A stretch of DNA of 64,000 nt from contig NW_027192217.1 in assembly GCF_041956535.1 (NCBI RefSeq), forward strand, positions 54,196-118,195. Reading direction: 5' to 3'. Source of the DNA: Calcarisporiella thermophila CBS 279.70 (taxonomy: Eukaryota > Calcarisporiellomycota). Below the pieces are notes generated by a model, which was given only the letters and a program-made list of their open reading frames with translations, had not been told where the DNA came from and made no database searches. Shown one piece after another: positions 51,582-61,068 of this stretch; the stretch's first letter is position 1; each line of letters opens with the position of its first letter. A program made the translations under genes and the position numbers.

Positions 51582-53861
51582 TATGCGGGTGGTATTATTA
51601 CTATTATTACTACTACTACTACTACTATTCTTATGATTAGGGAGGGGAGGTTGGGATTACTACTGGTGGAGTATTAGTGGATGGATGGAGAGCGATGCGG
51701 CAGTGCTCTGCTGAGAATGAAGCTACGGAGAAAGCGCGGGGCAGGGCAGACAGCGTCCCCCTATTCTTCACAGGCAAGGGCTTAGTTAAGCGGCGGGGAT
51801 TCTCTTGCGCGAGGATCGGGGCCTTGAGGAATGGGAATGCTGGCGGTATGGAATGCGGAGATCGCTTGCGGTTTCAACGCTGGGCGGGACAGATACTCAT
51901 TAACGAGCCGGGCGGGAGCGTGGGGAGGGGGGGAGCGCCGGGTCGCGGGCGAGAAAGGAACGGGGGAGAGAAGACGGGGGAGGAGAGGCAGAGAAAAGGG
52001 AAAGGAGAGGAAAAGAGAGTTGGGGGCGCGAGCGGGGCAGCAATAAATTCGCTTCTGCCCGGGCAATATACTTCAAAAGCGTAATTCTCTGTTCTATCTC
52101 GGGAGCGCGCATTCGCTCCAGCGTCGTGCATGTACGCTTCCGATTCTCTGCAACCGCGTGTGAAACCCCCCACACGGAGTTCGATTCGCCCTCTGATTAT
52201 TACCGGTAAAATTCACAGGAAAACCGCCGTTGCAACTCCGCGCCCGCTCCCGTTGGCTGCGCGCCCTGCTGCTTTTGGAACACGGTGCCACCGTGTTTAT
52301 TTGCAATTTACCGCGGAGGCCGTGTCACGGGCTCCTAAGCACCAGGCTTCTCGAAAGCCCCGAGGCCTCGCGAGCGCGCCGGCTCAGGCCCTTGCGCCCG
52401 CCCGCCCCACGGCCGCATTAAGGTTCCGGGCGCAACTCTATGCCTGATCCCCTGCGCGCTTGGCCTATTTTTAGCGGCTGCGGCCTCGTCGGCTGCGCTT
52501 CTGCGAGCCCTGCTTCTGATTCCCCCCGCAAGCTAGCTTTCATTTGCAAGGGCGCGCAACGTTAAGGTTGGCGAGAGGAGAGGAGCGCGTTGCAGAAACG
52601 GGAAAAGCTCCCCATGACGCTGCATCCAATCTTGATAACAAACTTAATCTAAGCATATGAAAATAGCCCCTGCTGATGGCTCTGTGTCCTGAAAGCTGCC
52701 CGGCCGCCTCCTGCTCCCCACGCCCTCTCCCCTGCGCCTCAGCTGCGCCGCGGGGCTTCCCCGCACGCCCCGAGGACGGCGCGCGGCGTCGCTCGCCACG
52801 GCGAAGCTTGCCTGGCCCCGTGGGCCGCTGCTCCTCGCGGAGGCAGCCTTGGATGCCTGTGCGTGCCCGAAGCCAGGATGGCTGTGTTCCAATCCTGATA
52901 GAGGTGGTGTCAATATTTTATGCTTTGCTTGTGCCATAAAAGCATATTTTCGCCACTCATGCTCATTGATGTGGAGCGTGGAATCCGCCCCTCCCTCCTC
53001 CTCCTCCTCCTCCCCTTCCCCCTCGAATTGCATTCCTACCGCGGTATTGCCCCCGCCGCAGCTCCCGCCTCTTTCTTTCTCTCGTGAATATTACGGCCGC
53101 CATCGAGCGTTTATCTCTCCTACTTTCTCCGCATTTCCGCATCTCTGCCACTGCCCCGTCCCATAAACCTAGCCAAACTAGGCCCATGGCTGCGTGCGAT
53201 CTGTGCCCGCCAATGGTCGGCGCAAAGCACTTTTGCTACGGGCGGAGGCACGAGGTGTGTGGAGAAATAGACTCTTGCCGTACTCTCCCTCGCGGGGCAA
53301 GGATTGGGCGTTCTGCCAGTCTCTTTTGGTTTTTTGCCGGTGAAAAAACGGCGTTGTAGTTGGCATGGGAAGCGGCGCGGCCCCTCCCCCCCCCCTTGCG
53401 TGCAGGCATGGGCTCAAACGGGCCAAGGTTCGGCCTGAAACGAGCCATTACGCTCAGGGCAATAGTTAAATCGGGCGGGCGATGAACTTTTGCGGGGAAA
53501 CTTTTAAGGCCTAGTGCCCGCCGTGCGGGGCATCGATATGAAAAAGGTTTAAAAATAAGCGGAGGCGGGGAGATTATATTAGCGAGTACTCAAGGTTACA
53601 AATTACTAAACGAATTAGACCGTCTGAAACCCCGTTATCCTGCCAATACGGCGTGCTTTGCCCGGAGTGCCAAATAGAGCTCGAGAAGAGGCGCCATTGG
53701 AGAAAAAATGTCGATTCCAAAAAAATATGGTCAATTTTTAATTAATTAAATGAAAAAATTTGGCTGTGTCATATGAGGGGGAAAAAGGGCGAGAAAAAGA
53801 AATAGAATAACATATCAAAAGAAACTTGAAAGGGCAATGGCAGAGGGGGGTGGCGGTGCGA
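51582..53861. other. GC-rich intergenic region upstream of the DUF3712 gene
   Basis: About 2.3 kb. Near the gene are (TAC)n/(TAT)n triplets (51594-51630). Many open frames overlap on both strands, as expected in GC-rich DNA, but none shows motifs or a splice chain. A long promoter or 5' UTR, or decayed sequence. Confidence 0.35.
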
Positions 53862-56800
53862 CTAAAAGACTAGTGGTGCATGCAAGGCGGGATCATCAAA
53901 CAGCAGCTTTCGCGGCGGGGGAATTCGATCGCCAGTGTCGCTGCCGTGGAGCATCTTGAACAACCCTGTTCCTGTGGGCATGGGAATGCCCATGATGATG
54001 CATTCACTGACGCCCTCGATCGGGTCCTTCTTCCCGTAGAACGCGGCGTCGAACAAATGGTCCGTGGTCTTCTCGAAGGAGGCAAGCATGAGCACGCTGT
54101 CCTTCATTCTCGCAACACCAAATCGCGTCACACCAAGCACCTCTCCCTTGTAGGTCATCACGTCGGCAAGCAACATGATGTGGCGAGGATCGACGGTCAT
54201 GTTGTGCTTGTCCATAACATTCTTAATCTCATTGATGATGGTGGCTCTACAAAGCATCCATATAGGCGGTTAGCAGTGGAGTCGGAGGGGCTAAAATAAA
54301 TACGGTGTTCTTACCTTGCTGCCTCGATACCCAAAACTTTAACCACCTCCATGACGTGGTTGGAGGTTGTTTGCGTTCCGATAATCCCTTCAATCCCCAT
54401 CACCTCCTTGAGCCCATACCCCTCAAAGACCAATTCTTTGTCACGCTGGTTAATAACACCACGATTGACGCTAGCAATACCCTAGAAAGAGGGTTTGGCG
54501 GGAGGGGGCAAACCCATGCAGAGTTAGATAGGGGAACAGTTGGAAGGGGGCGCTCCGGAATATATATATATATATATATTTTCCCACCCACGCAATAGGA
54601 AATTTACCTTGACAAGAATGTTAGGCAGGACTCGCTTGAGGGCCTGTAGATTGTAGTAGGCATCTTTGCCGTCTTTGGAGGAGGCGTACACCTTGATTTT
54701 ATCGGGCTTGATCGTGTGCACATTCTATAGAGGGAAGAGGATGAGAAAGGGGTAGGAAACGAGTGCCAGAAAACCACCGCATGGTGTAGGCAGCATAAAA
54801 TGCAATTCGGCTTACCCCTTCGCCGATCTTAAGTTTGGGCGCAAACATAATCGCAGACGCAATGTCGTAGAGGGAGATTTCCAGCTGCAGCTTCTTGATG
54901 GCCTCCATGTCGATCTTCACGCTGAGGTAGCTCTCGTCCGGCCGGTAAACCTCTTCGATATATTCTGCGATCTGCGGGGAGAAAAGATGAAAAAAAAAGG
55001 AGCACATTGTCAGCAAGGCATTCACAGTACAAGCTTGCCCACGCACTACTCACATCACCAAGCAAGGTTTTCTCCACTCGGCCCTTCACAATTCGCGAGG
55101 CCTGGATCTCGTCGGCGCACGCCAATTTACAGGTGATAAGCGGGGTACTGATCAGTTTGGACGCGTTGATGATCTCCTTGATACGCGGCACACCAAGCGT
55201 GATGTTCATACTGGCTACACCGGCAAAATGGAACGTTTTCAGCGTCATCTGCGTGCCCGGTTCACCAATTGACTGTGCTCCAACCGCTCCCACGGCTGTT
55301 CCAGGCTCGGTCAACGCCTTCTGGTACTTCCGGTGGCAGTGGTTGAGGAAGGCGCGCAGCTGAACCTCTGTGATCGAAACCTTGTTGTTCACAATGGCAA
55401 GCGCAGCCTCATCTGCCGCCACGTCCAGATCCACCTCCTGGTGCTCCTCCGGTGGCTCCTCGATCTCCGGATACAGCCCATACGCCTCTCTTGTGGAGGC
55501 AATCTTATCGACAAGCTCCTCGCGGATGAAGGCTTCCAGCGACTCTAGGAACCCAGAGGTGCAAAGCTTTTGGAACCGGGGCTGCGAGAGTTCCTCATGG
55601 GTGATCTTGGCGATTTGCCACGGCTTGAGGGCCGGCTCATCACGACGAGGGTGCATATGCTAGTGGGGAAAAATAAAAGCAAGTGAGCATGATGGCGTTT
55701 GAAAGGCACGGGCTGGCGTAGATAAAGAGCAATCCGACTCACCTTCGCATTCCTCAAGTTCTTGAGGAAGTTCACCGGCTGCCCATCGCCCTCCAGCGTA
55801 CACGGATCGAGATTGTCACTCCCATAGGTGAACTGGACAATGCCGCCCGTGGAGTTTCGCACGGTGGTATCGTAGTGCGCCGTCAAGTCCTCGAGAGCCT
55901 TCATCAACCGGCGCTGCATATACCCTGTCTCTGCCGTTTTGACCGCCGTGTCCACCAAACCCTCACGACCAGACACAGCATGGAAGAAGAATTCGGTCGG
56001 GGAGAGGCCAGAATAGAAGCTGTTACGCACAAAACCCTTGGCCGGAGGGATTTTGGCTGAACACGTCAGAGGAGATCAAGGGAAAAAAAAAGTCAGTAAA
56101 GCTGAGGCAAACAAGCACCCGGAGCCAATCTTACAGTGTTTCAAAAAGTGCGGAAGCGAACGGTCCTCGAACCCATCCGGAATACGCTTGCCACTGATAA
56201 TCTGCTGCCCGACACAAGCCACCATCTGACACACGTTAAGGACGGAACCTTTGCTACCGCATGCCGCCATGATAAGGGGCGCGTTGTGTCTGCTCAATTC
56301 CGTCATGCACACCTGACCCAGCTCCTCACGCACCTTCGACAAGACACCCGAAATCTCCGACTCAAGCGTCTGCTCCTGGTCCATACCCGGCATGTTCTCG
56401 AGCTGCCCCGTCTTCGATTGGTGGATCAGCTCGTCGACCCTCGAGTACGCGCCCTCCACACGATCATCCTTGAGCGCAAGCAGCTTCTCGCCAGACTGCA
56501 CATCGTTGATGCCAATGGAGAACCCGTGGTTGGCCAAGAAACGCGCACACAGTTTGGCCAGCCGATTCATACACAGCGCGGCCTCGATCGACCCATAGTC
56601 CTTCAGGACGGCATAGAAGATCGAGTTTTTCCCTTCTCCAACGATGGATTTGTCGACCACTCCGCAGAGGAGCTCGCTGTTGTAGATCACGAGCCAGCCG
56701 TCCTCTGGGCACAGCTCCCGCATCCTACCGTCGCGCTTCTTAAACGATTTCGTCTTTGTGTCAAGATTGATGATCACGGGCGATTTCTTGTTAGGCCGGA

Positions 56801-59292
56801 TCAGCACGTTGAAAATCTGCTTCCCCGTCCACAGTTGAACAGGCTACGCCAGAAATGAATTCCATCGGATTTGTTTAGCTGCCTGGGGAACAAGAAGAGA
56901 ATAAAATGCTACGCAATGAAGGCCTACCTTTAAGATGGCGGGCGGGGGAAGGTCGATCTTCAACTCTGCGTCCCCCAAATAGGAGCAGATCTGGACGAAC
57001 TGTGCTCGAGTGTAGAAGTTGCCTTTCTTCGAAATCAAAAAGGACGACGTGATGAAATCCTGGGTCGCGGCAATCAAAGGCTCACCGTTCTTGGGGGTGA
57101 CAAGATTGTTTTTAATGCCCATCAGGTTGATGGCTTCTGCACGCGCTTCCTCGGTTTGAGGAAGGTGCAGATTCATCTCGTCTCCATCAAAGTCCGCGTT
57201 GTAGGGGGCACAGCAGCACACATTGAAGCGGAAGGTGCGCCATGGCATGACTTTGGCCTGCGGAGAAAGAGGCGGCATTAGATGATCCAATACGTTGCGT
57301 AGGAATTACAAGTGCTACTTACAAAGTGCGCCATGATACTCATTCGGTGGAGCGACGGCTGACGGTTGAAGAGAACCACATCTCCATCCATCAAATGGCG
57401 CTCCACAATGTCGCCTATCTTTAGATCAGCGGCGGCGGCCTCTCGGTTGGCAATCTTTAGATACTTCTTGAATCCATTCCCGGACTGCACATAGTTGGCT
57501 CCCGGGTGCACGTCTGGCCCGTTGCGTACATACTTGCGCAACCGCTCAATGTTATGTTCAAAGACTCGCTCCGGATAAGTCAGAATTTTCGCAACCCTAT
57601 CTGGAACGGCCACCTAGCAATGATCCAGAGTTTGTTACCATTTCGAAATCCATGCCTCTCCCAAAAATGGCTTGTCAAAAGTTACCTGATCAATACGCAT
57701 GTTGGGGTCGGGGGAAATAACCGTACGGCCGGAAAAGTCGACACGCTTTCCCGACAAGTTTCCACGGAAACGGCCCTGTTTACCCTTTAATCGCTGGCAT
57801 AGGCCACGAATTGGCTTTCCGGTCTAAGGGGGAGGGAGGAGGAAAAATAGAAATAAAATTCAAGTTAAGTCGACCCTGTAAACACGAAGTGGGGATTTAA
57901 ACATCCAGGAGTGATATTTACAGTGGCTAACGACACACCAGGAAGCTCGCTATTAATATACATTGCAATGGAGAGCTGTAAAAACTCCCATTGTTCCTAA
58001 GTACCACAATCAGAGGCTTAGTCCACCGTCTCTTTGGCGTTAAAAGGAGGCACACAAAATACCATTAAACTATTTATCGTCACTCCCTTATCTAGCCCGG
58101 TTTTGATGAGCGCATTGGTAAAGATGATTTCTGTGAGTTTTGCCGTCAAGTCATCCTCCGTGCTATCGAAAATGCATCAGCAATTCAATGTTCAACCATT
58201 CATATTGGCGGCAATTCGTCAATAGTATACCTTGCACCGTCTTGCGCGACCGACGGACGAATCGGCACCGGAGGCACAGGCACATATTGCCATATATACA
58301 GTTCAGGTCGTCCGTGCTCAGGGTCGAGCCCAAGCAATTCGGCGTCCTCGTTGGAGATATTTTGGAAGAGCTGCAGAACTTTTAGAGGGTTGAGGTCTTC
58401 TTGAGCTTTTGACAGATGAGTCTTGAGCTCGGGAGTAAGCGAGACTGCTGTGTTGAAGGTCGCTCTAAAAGCCTCCTGCTCGGGAGCGGTCTTTTTTGCT
58501 CGGAACTTTTCGTGAATGATTTTGAGGGGGCCGACCTTTTTAACCGTGCCTAGGTGAAATGACAAGATGAATTGAAGCGTCACTAGTTACGAAGAGATTT
58601 AGCGTCCATACCATTAGTTGCACCGCAGTACGGGCAGTGTACCACTTTTTTGCATTTGTCGTTCACCGCCTTTGCAATTGTACGCCGCTGCATATTTTCG
58701 AGACGGGGGGCGCGTAAACGCTTGAGATAGACGCGGCGATCTTCCTCCTCCAGCATGACTCGACTACATGTCTAATGTCAAGCAACATCATTAGGCTATT
58801 TCACTCCAAATAAAAAATGAAATACAAGAAATAGTCTACCTTGCAAATGTTTTGCAAAATCACAATGATGGCCCTGAAATACCCAACGTGGAATGCAGGC
58901 AGTACCAATTTAATGTGCCCAAAATGGCCAACACATTCGGCCATCTTCAGTCCACATGTCTCGCAGAATCCACCTTTGTCCGATGTTCCCTACATCAAGG
59001 TAAAATTCGTCAACAGATGCGCCCTAAATATGCGATTTGAGTTCGAGTTACCAATCGCAAATCGAGTACACCATGTTTGACTGGCGTCCGCTCCGGTAAT
59101 TGGTAGAGATCGCGGTGTGTAACTTCGAGCTCAGAGGATTTCACTACGTCCTGGGGCGAAAGGACGCCGAATTGGATGTATTTACTACGGGAAAAAAAAA
59201 GAAAATGGATTTACTACGGCTGGTTGGAGCTAGGAGAGTAGATTGGATATTCACATTTTCTTGGGTGTACTCTTAGAAACTTGTTCCTTCAT
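53862..59292 (-). CDS. RPO31: RNA polymerase III largest subunit (RPC1/RPC160)
   Basis: About 17 exons give roughly 1400 aa. The first, 59255-59292, encodes [14 protein letters not shown]-terminal zinc sites are [18 protein letters not shown], then CKTC and CPYCG. The catalytic loop is [12 protein letters not shown] with three Mg-binding Asp, flanked by [11 protein letters not shown]. The funnel has CGSKGS. The trigger-loop region is [36 protein letters not shown]. The end, [22 protein letters not shown], is typical of Pol III, as is [18 protein letters not shown]. This enzyme transcribes tRNAs, 5S rRNA and the tRNA-like elements seen elsewhere in the window. The exons in the middle are long and intron positions irregular. 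The Pol III (not I or II) call rests on these blocks and the absence of a heptad CTD. Confidence 0.94.
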
Positions 59293-59625
59293 TATGAAGT
59301 TACTCTTGAATGGCGGCAAGAATCAATCAAAGGAAAGAGGGGAATAGCACCCCGTGATGATATTTAAGATATTCTAGTGATGGGGCGACAAAAGGAGGAG
59401 AATGCGGAAGGAAGAAATTGGGCGATGGAACCTAATGCAAATATTGTGTCTTTCTATTGAGTACGAGTATCAGCTTATGGCAACGTGTTTCGAATCGATT
59501 TTATTTACGCTACGTGAAAAATCGTCACACACAGGAGGACTGTTCTTTGTATTTCATATCTTTGTTGTCCAGTTTGACAGCTACTGCTATTTTTCTCTGG
59601 AGTGAACTCAGCAGCAATAACGAGG
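59293..59625. promoter_or_regulatory. Divergent promoter region RPO31 / CCNDBP1-like gene
   Basis: A 333-bp spacer between the two start codons. Mixed composition with no recognised motif. Confidence 0.4.
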
Positions 59626-60856
59626 ATGTCGGCTGCTAAAGATATACCAGAAGTCCGAGGTTCCATACACTTCTTCTTACGTCCCTTTAGGTATACGATC
59701 TGACTGCCTTTTGATTCATAGCCAAATTAAGAGCGTTGGCCGAGATGACGCTAGGCTATATTAAAGAGCTATACAACCCGCCCGTACTCGACACCGAAGC
59801 GTTTGACGGGAAGGCATTTAAAGACAATCTTGGTACTTCCTACCCATGGCTCTTTGCCTTCTTCTGTTTCTAACTGCTCGCGCCACTTTAATTACAGAGA
59901 AACTCGGGATGATTCTCTCCAATGACGCGACAAAACTGGCCATAGCCTGCAAGCCCCCTTGTGCTGCAGACACCGCCATACCCATGATCGAAGCCCTAGG
60001 AACAACACTATTAAGAATAGCTGGGCTCATTAGTGCTATTCCTAGGTGGGCAGGTCGCATCTATATTCTCGAGGTGAAGAGAGCAACGGAAGACATCTTA
60101 GGCGGTGTGGTCCAGCTATGTAACTCGTTTCTTGGCGAGCACGCGGTCGATACTGGCAAAAAGAAAAATAGTTATCTGATGTCGGCTGGGCAGGTTTGGC
60201 ATGCCTGTGATGTGTTCAAGGCCCTTAGCGAAGAGAACTCAGAGGCCGTTATGAAGCGATGGAGAGGGATGATCGAAACAGTGGAGGACGCCATGCATGA
60301 GCTTGAAACTGCAATTAAGGAGAAGGAGGACTCTCAGCAAGCAGAAGAAGCGGAAGAAGAAGCAGACGAGGAGGAAGGAGATGGGTGGGAAGACGTGCTG
60401 GGCGAATCCAGGGCTCTTACTAAAGAAGAGATGGAGACGGCCAAGAGGTGTGCAGCCCTCCTCAAAATTACACGAATGCTGCTGAAGAAAATACAAACCC
60501 GCAGCATTGTTGGCAAGCGACGACAGAAAGAGATTGAGTTGCTGGATCAGTCGTGCGAGCTAAGCGAGCGGCTATGTGATAGAGTGGATGAGATTGCAGG
60601 GTATGTGGATGAAATCCCGAGTGATGATAAGCTTGCGGAGCTCGTCGAGGAATTTGTGAGCACCGCATCCGGGGTAATCAAAGTTGCGACTGAACTTGCG
60701 GAAGAGGAGCACAAACCATGGTTTGAGGTACTCTCATAATGCTTGAAAGCCCTTCCTTTGTTTTATGGAGCTAACTTAATCTTCCTCTAGACTTGCTCGA
60801 ACCAACTCAAGAAAATTGACGAGTATTTTCAGGAAAAGGCCAAGAGAACAGCATAA
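59626..60856 (+). CDS. Cyclin-D1-binding protein 1-like (GCIP/CCNDBP1 family)
   Basis: Four exons at 59626-59659, 59722-59832, 59898-60727 and 60791-60856 give 346 aa, near the roughly 360 aa of animal CCNDBP1. All-helical with an acidic insertion (EEAEEEADEEEGDGWEDV, about residues 170-195) and C-terminal helices SCELSERLCDRVDEIAGYVDEIP and LVEEFVSTASGVIKVATELAEE. This helical layout with a central acidic loop and SAGQVWHACDVFKAL is what I associate with the CCNDBP1/vinculin-like family. In animals it binds cyclin D and bHLH proteins; its role in fungi is unknown. The first junction is less sure (donor GTTCCA, chosen to keep frame and give a 62-nt intron). Confidence 0.68.
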
Positions 60857-61068
60857 AGAAACTCAGTAAATAAAGTTTTAATAGGATATACCCCTTGTCA
60901 TCTGTATCATCTCATCAAAAAGAAGAAGAAACAAACACGATCAATTTTATATTTACACCTTGATGGAAAAAAAAATCAGCTCCAGGAAAAGAAAAAGATA
61001 ATTTAAAATACTTCTAAGAGTTGAGTTTGAAGGGATCTACAAAACAAAACAAAAAAAAATTGCAATAT

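Noticed and set aside
52130-53448. Several overlapping frames upstream of the DUF3712 gene
   Set aside because: Arg/Pro/Ala-rich frames open on both strands at once, as expected by chance in GC-rich sequence.
60043-60074. An extra intron in the CCNDBP1-like gene (GTGGGC to GAG)
   Set aside because: It would be only about 28 nt, far below the 50-95 nt introns of this genome, and the frame is open through it.
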